From: Sedimenticola sp.
GTDB taxonomy: Bacteria > Pseudomonadota > Gammaproteobacteria > Chromatiales > Chromatiaceae
Direction: 5' to 3'
Length of the DNA stretch: 64,000 nucleotides
Assembly (NCBI GenBank): GCA_026992075.1
Contig: JALXAM010000038.1
Span: 62,001 to 126,000 of the forward strand
The notes under the pieces were generated by a model. That model made no database searches, had not been told where the DNA came from, and worked only from the letters and a program-made list of their open reading frames with translations. Numbering within the stretch: position 1 is the stretch's first letter; each line of letters begins with the position of its first letter. The translations under genes and the position numbers were made by a program. This document shows positions 21,973 through 30,280 of the stretch, in pieces.

Positions 21973-22874
21973 AGCCCGCGGACGAAGATCCCCTCGTCGC
22001 CGGCTTCCTGCGCCACCTGGCCCACGAACGCCGCCTTTCCCCCCGCACGCTCGACGCCTACCGGCGCGACCTGCGAAGCTTCCGCCACTGGAACCGGTGC
22101 CACGGCGACCTGCCCTGGCAACGCCTGGACCAGGCCCAGGTGCGCGCCTATGTGGCGGACCAGCATCGCCAGGGAATCTCCGGCACCACTCTGCGCCGCC
22201 GCCTCTCCGCCCTGCGCAGTTTCTACCGCTACCTGATGCGGGAGGGCGAAGCGAAGTGCGACCCCGCCCGGGGAGTGCGAGCCCCGAAAGTGGCCCGCAA
22301 GCTGCCGGGGACCCTGGAGGTGGACCAGCTGCAGCAGCTGCTGGACCAGCCGGCCAACACCCCACTGGAGATCCGGGACAGCGCCATGATGGAGCTGGTC
22401 TATTCCTGCGGCCTGCGGCTGGCCGAACTGGTGGCCATCGACCTGACGGACCTGGACCGGCGGGAGGCGATGCTGGAGGTCACCGGCAAGGGCAACAAGA
22501 CCCGGCGTCTGCCGGTGGGGCGCAAGGCGCTGGAGGCGGTGGACCGCTGGCTGCGGCTGCGCGGGGAGATGGCCCGCCCCGGGGAGCCGGCTCTCTTCGT
22601 CAGCCGCCGTGGCCGGCGCATCAGCCGGCGCAGCGTGCAGCAGCGTATGGATCTGCTGGCGCGTCGGCGGGGCGCCCTGCGCCATCTCCACCCCCACCTG
22701 CTGCGCCACTCCTTCGCCAGCCACCTGCTGGAATCCTCCGGCGACCTGCGTGCCGTGCAGGAGCTTCTCGGCCACGCCGATATCTCTACCACCCAAGTCT
22801 ACACCCACCTCGACTTCCAGCACCTGGCGCGCGTCTACGACCAGGCTCATCCGCGGGCGCGGCGGAAGAAGTAG
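21969..22874 (+). CDS. xerC: Tyrosine recombinase XerC
   Basis: LSPRTLDAYRRDL, YSCGLRLAELVAID, HLLRHSFASHLLESSGDLRAVQELLGHADISTTQVYTHLDF. Confidence 0.96.
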   Translation: MKPADEDPLVAGFLRHLAHERRLSPRTLDAYRRDLRSFRHWNRCHGDLPWQRLDQAQVRAYVADQHRQGISGTTLRRRLSALRSFYRYLMREGEAKCDPARGVRAPKVARKLPGTLEVDQLQQLLDQPANTPLEIRDSAMMELVYSCGLRLAELVAIDLTDLDRREAMLEVTGKGNKTRRLPVGRKALEAVDRWLRLRGEMARPGEPALFVSRRGRRISRRSVQQRMDLLARRRGALRHLHPHLLRHSFASHLLESSGDLRAVQELLGHADISTTQVYTHLDFQHLARVYDQAHPRARRKK

Positions 22875-22893
22875 AGAATCGCCAAGGGGGTTC

Positions 22894-22953
22894 GTAGGTC
22901 GGACTTCAGTCCGACAACAACCTGCCCAAATGTCGGGCTGAAGCCCGACCTAC
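22894..22953. repeat. REP pair: GTAGGTCGGACTTCAGTCCGAC and inverted GTCGGGCTGAAGCCCGACCTAC
   Basis: Two 22-nt palindromic units in inverted orientation 16 nt apart; same unit at 25149, 30659 and 30945. Confidence 0.88.
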
Positions 22954-23025
22954 CAGTGTTCCGTGGCCTGAAATGAAAACAGGGACGCCCCTTCTGACAT
23001 TCCTCAGCTTTCCACCCCAATCTGG

Positions 23026-23039
23026 CTGATCCAGATCAA
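23026..23039. promoter_or_regulatory. Candidate FNR/ANR box CTGATCCAGATCAA
   Basis: One mismatch to TTGAT-N4-ATCAA, 78 bp upstream of nrdD. Confidence 0.65.
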
Positions 23040-23051
23040 AAACCCTGCCTA

Positions 23052-23099
23052 CCGCTATATCTTGTGGCAACTAAAATCTTATACCGCAAGATAAAGAAC
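23052..23099. promoter_or_regulatory. Candidate tandem NrdR boxes: CCGCTATATCTTGTGG (23052-23067) and CCGCAAGATAAAGAAC (23084-23099)
   Basis: First box resembles ACACTATATATTGTGT-type NrdR boxes; second, weaker box starts 32 bp downstream, about three helical turns. Confidence 0.6.
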
Positions 23100-23116
23100 A
23101 GCCACCAGGAAAACCC

Positions 23117-25138
23117 ATGAAGCCCTCTACCCAAGTCACCACCCTCCCCAGCACCCTGCGCAAGCGCGACGGCAGCCTCGTCCCCTTCGACAGCCGCAAG
23201 ATCCACTCCGCCATCGCCCGCGCGGGACGGGCCACCGGCGAGTTCGGCGAGGACGAGGCGGGCCTGCTCACCGCCCAGGTGGTGAAGGTGCTGAGCCACC
23301 TGCCGGGCGTGCCCGAGGTGGAGCGCATCCAGGACATCGTGGAGCAGACCCTCATCTCGGCCAACCACTTCCGCACCGCCCGCGCCTACATCGTCTACCG
23401 TGAACAGCACGAGCGGCTGCGCCAGGACCGCCAGACCCTGGTGGACGTGGCCGCCTCGGTGAACGAGTACCTCGACCGCAGCGACTGGCGGGTGTCGGCC
23501 AACGCCAACCAGGGCTACTCGCTGGGCGGCCTCATCCTCAACACCTCGGGCAAGGTGATCGCCAACTACTGGCTGAGCCACGTCTACCCGCCCGAGATCG
23601 GCCGCGCCCACCGCGAGGCCGACTTCCACATCCACGACCTGGACATGCTCTCGGGCTATTGCGCCGGCTGGTCGCTGCGCACCCTGCTCCACGAGGGGCT
23701 CAACGGCGTGCCGGGCAAGGTGGAGGCGGGACCGCCGAAACACATGTCCTCGGCGGTGGGCCAGATCGTCAACTTCCTCGGCACCCTGCAGAACGAATGG
23801 GCCGGCGCCCAGGCCTTCAGCTCCTTCGACACCTACATGGCCCCCTTCGTGCGCAAGGACCGACTGGACTACCCCCAGGTGCGCCAGTACATCCAGGAGC
23901 TGATCTACAACCTCAACGTCCCCTCCCGCTGGGGCACCCAGACCCCCTTCACCAACCTCACCTTCGACTGGGTCTGCCCCGAGGATCTGCGCGACCAGGT
24001 GCCGGTGATCGGCGGCGAGGAGATGCCCTTCACCTACGGCGAGCTGCAGCACGAGATGGACCTTATCAACCGCGCCTACATCGAGGTGATGAGCGCCGGC
24101 GACGCGAAGGGACGGGTCTTCACCTTCCCCATCCCCACCTACAACATCACGCCCGACTTCCCCTGGGAGAGCGAGAACGCCGAGCTCCTGTTCGAGATGA
24201 CCGCCAAGTACGGCCTTCCCTACTTCCAGAACTTCCTCAACTCGGAGCTCAAGCCCAACATGGTGCGCTCCATGTGCTGCCGCCTGCAGCTCGACCTGCG
24301 CGAGCTGCTCAAGCGGGGCAACGGCCTCTTCGGCTCGGCGGAACAGACCGGCTCCCTGGGCGTGGTGACCCTCAACTGCGCCCGCCTCGGCTACCTGCAC
24401 CGGGGCGACGAGCAGGGGCTCTACGCCCGCCTGGACGAGCTGCTGGAGCTGGCCCGCAACAGCCTGGAGATCAAGCGCAAGGTGATCCAGCGCCACATGG
24501 ATGCCGGCCTCTTCCCCTACACCAAACGTTACCTCGGCACCCTGCGCAACCACTTCTCCACCATCGGCGTCAACGGCATCAACGAGATGATCCGCAACTT
24601 CACCAGCGACGCCCACGACATCACCGACGAGTGGGGCCACGACTTCGCCTGCCGCCTCCTCGACCACATCCGGGCGCGGATGGTGGCCTTCCAGGAGGCC
24701 ACCGGCAACCTCTACAACCTGGAGGCCACACCGGCGGAAGGCACCACCTACCGATTCGCCAAGGAGGACCGCAAGCGCTGGCCCGACATCCTCCAGGCCG
24801 GCACGCCCGAGAAGCCCTACTACACCAACAGCTCCCAGCTCCCGGTGGGCTACACCGACGACCCCTTCGAGGCGCTGGCGATGCAGGAGGAACTCCAGTC
24901 GAAGTACACCGGCGGCACCGTGCTCCACCTCTACATGAGCGAACGCCTCTCCTCCGCCGACGCCTGCCGGCGGCTGGTGAGGCGGGCGCTGGAGAACTTC
25001 CGCCTCCCCTACATCACCGTCACCCCCACCTTCTCCATCTGCCCGAAACACGGCTACCTGGAGGGGGAGCACGAGTTCTGCCCCAAGTGCGACCAGGAAC
25101 TCATCGCCCGGAAGAAGGCTGCCCATGCCACCGCCTGA
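23117..25138 (+). CDS. nrdD: Anaerobic ribonucleoside-triphosphate reductase, body (ATP-cone, catalytic barrel, C-terminal Zn site) lacking its glycyl-radical domain
   Basis: LRKRDGSLVPFDSRKIHSAI ATP-cone; C-terminus CPKHGYLEGEHEFCPKCDQELIARKKAAHATA then stop; no RVxGYxRP motif. Confidence 0.95.
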   Translation: MKPSTQVTTLPSTLRKRDGSLVPFDSRKIHSAIARAGRATGEFGEDEAGLLTAQVVKVLSHLPGVPEVERIQDIVEQTLISANHFRTARAYIVYREQHERLRQDRQTLVDVAASVNEYLDRSDWRVSANANQGYSLGGLILNTSGKVIANYWLSHVYPPEIGRAHREADFHIHDLDMLSGYCAGWSLRTLLHEGLNGVPGKVEAGPPKHMSSAVGQIVNFLGTLQNEWAGAQAFSSFDTYMAPFVRKDRLDYPQVRQYIQELIYNLNVPSRWGTQTPFTNLTFDWVCPEDLRDQVPVIGGEEMPFTYGELQHEMDLINRAYIEVMSAGDAKGRVFTFPIPTYNITPDFPWESENAELLFEMTAKYGLPYFQNFLNSELKPNMVRSMCCRLQLDLRELLKRGNGLFGSAEQTGSLGVVTLNCARLGYLHRGDEQGLYARLDELLELARNSLEIKRKVIQRHMDAGLFPYTKRYLGTLRNHFSTIGVNGINEMIRNFTSDAHDITDEWGHDFACRLLDHIRARMVAFQEATGNLYNLEATPAEGTTYRFAKEDRKRWPDILQAGTPEKPYYTNSSQLPVGYTDDPFEALAMQEELQSKYTGGTVLHLYMSERLSSADACRRLVRRALENFRLPYITVTPTFSICPKHGYLEGEHEFCPKCDQELIARKKAAHATA

Positions 25139-25148
25139 TACCCCTTTC

Positions 25149-25170
25149 GTAGGTCGGGCTTCAGCCCGAC
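25149..25170 (+). repeat. REP unit GTAGGTCGGGCTTCAGCCCGAC
   Basis: Matches the units at 22894-22953 and 30659. Confidence 0.88.
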
Positions 25171-25192
25171 AGAACAACCTGTTGCGCCGGAA

Positions 25193-25300
25193 GGCCGCTG
25201 GCCGACCCTTGGTGGCGGGGTTTCGGCAGCAGGGATGCTGCCGCAAAGCCTACAGGGAGGTATTCACGGCGTCCCCGCCACCAAGGGTCGGCCAGCGGCC
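25193..25300 (+). repeat. Foldback repeat copy C: arms 25193-25220 / 25273-25300 (28/28 complementary), core 25221-25272
   Basis: Core tttcggcagcagggatgctgccgcaaagcctacagggaggtattcacggcgt; TACAGGGAGGTA at 25251-25262. Confidence 0.93.
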
Positions 25301-25368
25301 CTCGCGAAAGCATTGGAATCATCATGCCTGGTTGCCGGGCTTTGGCCGGGCAACTGAAACGCTTTCGG

Positions 25369-25476
25369 GGCCGGCGGAGGGGAGCTTGTAGCGGGAACGC
25401 CGTGAATACATCCCTGTAGGCTCCGCCTCGGCATCCCTGCCTCGGAGGTCCCGCTACAAGCCCCCCTCCGCCGGCC
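25369..25476 (-). repeat. Foldback repeat copy D: arms 25369-25396 / 25449-25476 (27/28 complementary), core 25397-25448 on minus strand
   Basis: Minus-strand core cctccgaggcagggatgccgaggcggagcctacagggatgtattcacggcgt; motif at 25407-25418. Confidence 0.93.
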
Positions 25477-25498
25477 TACAGGCACTGTTGGTTGTTCT

Positions 25499-25520
25499 GT
25501 CGGACGGAAGACCAGCCTAC
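25499..25520 (-). repeat. Diverged inverted REP unit (GTAGGCTGGTCTTCCGTCCGAC on minus strand)
   Basis: Shares ccgacagaacaacc flank with the REP at 25149 in inverted orientation. Confidence 0.65.
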
Positions 25521-25563
25521 ATACGACGAGTTAAACCCATCGATCCAACAACGGAGGAACCCG

Positions 25564-25722
25564 ATGCAACAACAAACCATCACGCTCAAAGACGAAGAAC
25601 GCACCCGCTGCGAGATCTGGACCCGGGTGATGGGCTACCACCGCCCTGTCACCTCCTTCAACCCCGGCAAGCAGTCGGAATACCGCGAACGGCAGGTATT
25701 CGTGGAATCCAAGACTCGTTGA
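25564..25722 (+). CDS. Stand-alone glycyl-radical domain of class III RNR (52 aa), separate from NrdD body
   Basis: MQQQTITLKDEERTRCEIWTRVMGYHRPVTSFNPGKQSEYRERQVFVESKTR; RVxGYxRPVxxxNxGKxxEfxxR typical of NrdD C-termini; SD acggaggaa upstream of ATG. Confidence 0.85.
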   Translation: MQQQTITLKDEERTRCEIWTRVMGYHRPVTSFNPGKQSEYRERQVFVESKTR

Positions 25723-25723
25723 C

Positions 25724-25804
25724 GTAGGAGCGCCGTCCCCGGCGCGAACCCGGAACGCGGTACCCGGTGCCGTTGTCCGTTCGGCGCGGGGACGCGCCTC
25801 CTAC
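25724..25804. repeat. Second REP-type inverted pair (GTAGGAGCGCCGTCCCCGGCGCGAA ... TTCGGCGCGGGGACGCGCCTCCTAC)
   Basis: Imperfect inverted 25-mers at 25724-25748 and 25780-25804 between the glycyl ORF and nrdG. Confidence 0.75.
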
Positions 25805-25819
25805 AGGGATTCCTTCACC

Positions 25820-26443
25820 ATGCGCATCGGCGGCTTCGTTCCCTTCACCTCAATCGATTACCCCGGCGAGCTGGCGGCGGTGGTCTTCTGCCAGGGGTGT
25901 CCCTGGCGCTGCGGCTACTGCCACAACCCCCACCTGCTGCCGGCCCGTGGCAGCGAGCTGCTCGACTGGCGGGCGCTGCTCAAGATACTGGAGCAGCGGC
26001 GCGGACTGCTGGACGCCGTGGTCTTCAGCGGCGGCGAGCCCACCCTGCAGGGCAGCTTGCCGGAGGCGATGCGGCAAGTGAAGGCGCTGGGCTTCAAGGT
26101 GGGCCTCCACACCGCCGGCTGCTACCCCCGCCGCCTGGAACGGCTGCTGCCGCTGGTGGACTGGGTGGGACTGGACATCAAGGATCTGCCGCCCCACTAC
26201 CCGGCCCTCACCGGCGTTCCCGGCAGCGGCGAGCGCGCCTGGAAGGGCCTGGAGCTGGTGTGTGCCAGCGGGATTCCTTTCGAGGTGCGCACCACCCTGG
26301 GGCCCCACCTGCCCGAAGAGCGGCTGTCGCAAATCGAAACGGTGTTGAAGGAAAAGCGGGTTCCCCGTCACCGCCTGCAGCCGCTCAACCCGCTGCCAGC
26401 AACTGGCGAAGGGCCGCCTCCAGGTGGGGGTAAGCAAAGGTGA
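25820..26443 (+). CDS. nrdG: Anaerobic RNR activating protein, radical SAM (NrdG2-like)
   Basis: IGGFVPFTSIDYPGELAAVVFCQGCPWRCGYCHNPHLLP; FSGGEPTLQ. Confidence 0.93.
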   Translation: MRIGGFVPFTSIDYPGELAAVVFCQGCPWRCGYCHNPHLLPARGSELLDWRALLKILEQRRGLLDAVVFSGGEPTLQGSLPEAMRQVKALGFKVGLHTAGCYPRRLERLLPLVDWVGLDIKDLPPHYPALTGVPGSGERAWKGLELVCASGIPFEVRTTLGPHLPEERLSQIETVLKEKRVPRHRLQPLNPLPATGEGPPPGGGKQR

Positions 26444-27278
26444 AGCCGGCCTCCAGCAGGCGTTGCGGCACCGCGCGCTGGCTGGCCAGCAGGATCTCCG
26501 CCTGTTCACCCAGCAGCCAACGCAGTGCAAAAGCAGGCGCCGGCAGCCGGGCGGGCCGGCCCAGAACCCTTCCCAGGGTCCGCGCCAGCTCGCGGTTGGT
26601 GACCGGCTCCGGCGCCACCAGATTGAAAGGCCCCTCGAGGGTCTCGTGCTCCACCAGGTAGCGGATCGCCGCCAGGTGGTCCTGCAGGTGGATCCAGGCC
26701 AGCCACTGGCGCCCGCTGCCCAGAGGCCCGCCCAGCCCCAGGCGAAAGGCAGGCAGCATCCGCGCCAGCATTCCACCGCCGGCACCCAGCACCGGGCCGG
26801 TGCGCAGCAGGCAGACCCGCACACCGAGCCGCTCGGCCTCCAGCGCCGCCTCCTCCCAGGCGACGCAGAGCTCGGCCCCGAACCCCCGGCCCGGCGGCGA
26901 GGACTCGGTGAGCACCTGGTCGCCCCGGTCGCCGTAGTACCCCACCGCGGATCCCGACAGCAGCACCCCGGGCGGCGTCTCCAGCGTGGCCAGATGGGCC
27001 ACAAGACGGTTGGTGAGCGTCACCCGGCTCTCCCGGATGGCCGCCTTGCGCCTGGCCGTCCAGCGCGGCCCCAGGATGGGTTCGCCGGCCAGGTTCACCA
27101 CCACCTCCGGCTCCCCCATCTCTTCCATTTGCTGCACGGCGCGCACCGCCCCGCACAGGGCCGCCACCTGCTCGGGCCGTTGCCGGCTCAGCACCCGGAT
27201 CTGGTGGCCGGCGGCCAGCCATTCCCGGCACAGGTGCCGCCCGATAAAGCCCGTGCCGCCGGTGATGAAGATACGCAT
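26385..27278 (-). CDS. TIGR01777-type NAD-dependent epimerase
   Basis: MRIFITGGTGFIGRHLCREWLAAGH; VVNLAGEPILGPRWTARRKAAIRESR; SGSAVGYYGDRGD. Confidence 0.92.
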   Translation of the reverse strand: MRIFITGGTGFIGRHLCREWLAAGHQIRVLSRQRPEQVAALCGAVRAVQQMEEMGEPEVVVNLAGEPILGPRWTARRKAAIRESRVTLTNRLVAHLATLETPPGVLLSGSAVGYYGDRGDQVLTESSPPGRGFGAELCVAWEEAALEAERLGVRVCLLRTGPVLGAGGGMLARMLPAFRLGLGGPLGSGRQWLAWIHLQDHLAAIRYLVEHETLEGPFNLVAPEPVTNRELARTLGRVLGRPARLPAPAFALRWLLGEQAEILLASQRAVPQRLLEAGFTFAYPHLEAALRQLLAAG

Positions 27279-27333
27279 CTGACCGTTCTCCCAGGGGTGC
27301 TTCCCCACCCGGTCGATCAACGACCTTTCCTGA

Positions 27334-27434
27334 GACCGGAAGGGGGTGTTCCAGAAAACGGCCGAGGCAGGATGCCGAGGCCGAGCCTACAGGGATGTAT
27401 TCACGGCGGTTTTCTGGAATACCCCCTTCCGGCC
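27334..27434 (+). repeat. Foldback repeat copy E: arms 27334-27359 / 27409-27434 (24/26 complementary), core 27360-27408
   Basis: Arms gaccggaagggggtgttccagaaaac are unrelated to copies A-D; core ggccgaggcaggatgccgaggccgagcctacagggatgtattcacggcg. Confidence 0.92.
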
Positions 27435-27457
27435 GCCCCCGGATGAGCCGCTCAAGG

Positions 27458-27604
27458 GAAGGTCTGAAAAATTCAGACCTTCCGCCGGTACAGGGAAGTG
27501 CCGGCAAAATCGATCGCTGTAAGCGATTGATTTTGGAGCAAGCCGCAAACCGCGTTTGCGGCGTGGCGTGCTCTGATAAAGCCAGGGATGGCTTTTATCA
27601 GAGC
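27458..27604. repeat. Chain of five consecutive hairpins upstream of hslV
   Basis: 27458-27482 (11-bp stem), 27484-27505, 27506-27534 (11/12), 27542-27562 (9-bp perfect), 27570-27604 (14-bp with bulge, loop AGGGAT). Confidence 0.8.
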
Positions 27605-27693
27605 TTCCCAAGGGATTCATTTTCCTGCTGGAGCCTTTCCCAGTTGAAGGATAGGTTAAAATTCCTCTCTTGTTATCTTTTCCGGAAGAACCA

Positions 27694-28236
27694 GTGGAAC
27701 AGTTCAAGGGCACCACCATTCTCTCGGTGCGCCGCGGCGGCCGCGTGGTCATCGGCGGCGACGGCCAGGTCTCCATGGGCAACACCGTGATGAAGGGCAA
27801 CGCGCGCAAGGTGCGGCGCCTCTACAAGGGGCAGGTGCTGGCCGGTTTCGCCGGCGCCACCGCCGACGCCTTCACCCTCTTCGAGCGCTTCGAGGGCAAG
27901 CTGGAGAAACACTCGGGCCACCTGGTGCGCGCTGCGGTGGAGCTGGCCAAGGACTGGCGCACCGACCGCATGCTGCGCCGCCTGGAGGCGCTGCTGTGCG
28001 TGGCCGACCGCGAGGCCTCGCTGATCCTTACCGGCAACGGCGACGTGGTGGAGCCCGAGCACGACCTCATGGCCATCGGCTCGGGCGGCCCCTACGCCCA
28101 GGCGGCGGCCATCGCGTTGCTGCAGAACACCGACCTTTCCGCCCGCGAGATCGTGGAGAAGGGGCTGGCCATCGCCGCCGACATCTGCGTCTACACCAAC
28201 CACAACCGCACCATCGAAGAGCTGGAGTGCGACTGA
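27694..28236 (+). CDS. hslV: ATP-dependent protease peptidase subunit HslV (GTG start)
   Basis: [34 protein letters not shown]. Confidence 0.96.
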   Translation: MEQFKGTTILSVRRGGRVVIGGDGQVSMGNTVMKGNARKVRRLYKGQVLAGFAGATADAFTLFERFEGKLEKHSGHLVRAAVELAKDWRTDRMLRRLEALLCVADREASLILTGNGDVVEPEHDLMAIGSGGPYAQAAAIALLQNTDLSAREIVEKGLAIAADICVYTNHNRTIEELECD

Positions 28237-29573
28237 TGTCCGAGATCACCCCCCAGGAGATCGTCCGCGAGCTGGACAAGCATATCGTCGGCCAGGACCA
28301 GGCCAAGCGCGCGGTGGCCATCGCCCTGCGCAACCGCTGGCGCCGGACGCAGGTGGACCCCGAACTGCGCAACGAGATCACCCCCAAGAACATCCTCATG
28401 ATCGGCCCCACCGGCGTGGGCAAGACCGAGATCGCCCGCCGCCTGGCGCGGCTGGCCAACGCCCCCTTCATCAAGGTGGAGGCCACCAAGTTCACCGAGG
28501 TGGGCTACGTGGGACGCGAGGTGGACTCCATCATCCGCGACCTGGCCGACGCCGCGGTAAGCATGGTGCGCGAGCAGGAGCTGGCCAAGGTACAGGACGT
28601 GGCCGCCGCGGCGGCCGAGGAGCGGATCCTGGACATCCTGCTGCCGCCACCGCGCAGCGCCAGCGCTTGGGAGGAGGAGACCGCGCCGCCGGTGAGCTCG
28701 GCCACGCGGGAGAAGTTCCGCGAGCGGCTGCGCGCCGGTGAGCTGGACGACAAGGAGATCGAGGTGGACCTGGCCGAGCCCACCCTGGGGGTGGAGATCA
28801 TGGCGCCGCCCGGCATGGAGGAGATGACCAGCCAGCTCCAGAGCCTGTTCCAGAACCTCTCCGGCGGGCGCAAGCGCAAGCGCAAGCTGCGCATCAAGGA
28901 CGCCCTCAAGCTGATCCGCGAGGAGGAGGCGAGCAAGCGCATCAACCACGAGGATCTCAAGCTGCGCGCCCTGGAGATGGTGGAACAGCAGGGCATCGTC
29001 TTCATCGACGAGATCGACAAGGTCACCTCCAGCCACGAACGCCACGGCGCCGACGTCTCCCGCGAGGGGGTGCAGCGGGACCTGCTGCCGCTGGTGGAGG
29101 GCTGCACCGTCTCCACCAAGCACGGCATGGTGAAGACCGACCACATCCTCTTCATCGCCTCCGGCGCCTTCCACCTCTCCAAGCCCTCCGACCTGATCCC
29201 CGAACTCCAGGGCCGCCTGCCCATCCGCGTGGAGCTCGACGCCCTCACGGTGGAGGATTTCATCCGCATCCTCACCGAGCCCGACGCCTCCCTCACCGAG
29301 CAGTACCAGGCGCTGATGGCCACCGAGGGGGTGAAACTGGAGTTCACCGGGTCGGGCATCCGCCGCATCGCCGAGATCGCCTGGGAGGTGAACGAGCGCA
29401 CCGAAAACATCGGCGCCCGGCGGCTGCACACGGTGATGGAACGGCTGCTGGAGGAGGTCTCCTTCCTGTCGCGGGAACTGGAGGGGCAGACGGTGGTGGT
29501 GGACGACACCTATGTGGACAACCACATCGGCAACCTCTCCGAGGACGAGGATCTGAGCCGGTTCATCTTGTGA
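28236..29573 (+). CDS. hslU: HslU ATPase subunit
   Basis: [53 protein letters not shown]-terminal DEDLSRFIL. Confidence 0.97.
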   Translation: MSEITPQEIVRELDKHIVGQDQAKRAVAIALRNRWRRTQVDPELRNEITPKNILMIGPTGVGKTEIARRLARLANAPFIKVEATKFTEVGYVGREVDSIIRDLADAAVSMVREQELAKVQDVAAAAAEERILDILLPPPRSASAWEEETAPPVSSATREKFRERLRAGELDDKEIEVDLAEPTLGVEIMAPPGMEEMTSQLQSLFQNLSGGRKRKRKLRIKDALKLIREEEASKRINHEDLKLRALEMVEQQGIVFIDEIDKVTSSHERHGADVSREGVQRDLLPLVEGCTVSTKHGMVKTDHILFIASGAFHLSKPSDLIPELQGRLPIRVELDALTVEDFIRILTEPDASLTEQYQALMATEGVKLEFTGSGIRRIAEIAWEVNERTENIGARRLHTVMERLLEEVSFLSRELEGQTVVVDDTYVDNHIGNLSEDEDLSRFIL

Positions 29574-29595
29574 GAGTCTCATCCTGGCAACCGTA

Positions 29596-29883
29596 ATGCG
29601 GTGTCACTCCATTCAGTTCAGCGGTCACGCCATCAGTCGAATGTTCGAGCGTGACCTTTTTCCCAAAGACGTCACGGCGGCCATCGAACGAGGAGAGGTC
29701 ATCGCGGAATATCCCGAGGATCATCCTTACCCCAGCTATTTGCTGCTAGGATTTGTCGAAGGAGAGCCACTCCACGTGGTCGTGGCCCGGGATGAGGCCG
29801 GTAGCCGTTGCTTCGTCGTGACTGTTTACCGCCCTGATCCCGAACTCTGGCAACCCGATTTCAAGACCAGGAAAAGAACATGA
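29596..29883 (+). CDS. DUF4258 family protein (candidate toxin of a TA pair)
   Basis: IQFSGHAISRMFERDLFPKDVTAAIERGEVIAEYPEDHPYPSYLLLG; overlaps next gene by 4 bp. Confidence 0.8.
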   Translation: MRCHSIQFSGHAISRMFERDLFPKDVTAAIERGEVIAEYPEDHPYPSYLLLGFVEGEPLHVVVARDEAGSRCFVVTVYRPDPELWQPDFKTRKRT

Positions 29884-30104
29884 ACTGCGTGATCTGCAAA
29901 ACCGGCCAGATCAGACCAGGACGGGCGACCATCACCTTGCAACGCGGTGACACCACCGTGGTGATCAAGGGAGTTCCCGCGGACGTATGTGACAACTGTG
30001 GTGAATACTATCTGGATGAAGAGATGACAGAACGAGTACTGTCGATGGCGAAAGAGGCGGCAGCACCCGGCGTGGAGGTGGAAATCCTGCGGTGGGCCGC
30101 CTGA
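29880..30104 (+). CDS. YgiT/MqsA-type zinc-finger protein (candidate antitoxin)
   Basis: MNCVICKTGQIRPG...VCDNCGEYYLDEE: two CxxC knuckles. Confidence 0.83.
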   Translation: MNCVICKTGQIRPGRATITLQRGDTTVVIKGVPADVCDNCGEYYLDEEMTERVLSMAKEAAAPGVEVEILRWAA

Positions 30105-30280
30105 CCCAAGCCCGGAAGGAAAGACTTTCTTCCAATAAGCAACGCCGTGTCTCATCCCTTTCCGCCCTCCTCTCCTCCCGGTTGCCGGAATAGGGGCAAA
30201 CCGGACGATCTCTGACGCAAATGGCCAGCCGCCTTGGGGCATAATGGCGCCATCGCAACGTCATCCGAGGAAAGAGGAAG

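Noticed and set aside
23036-25246. 736-aa minus-strand ORF across nrdD
   Set aside because: Antisense shadow of the well-supported nrdD in high-GC DNA; low-complexity Val/Gly/Glu/His-rich translation with no domain motif.
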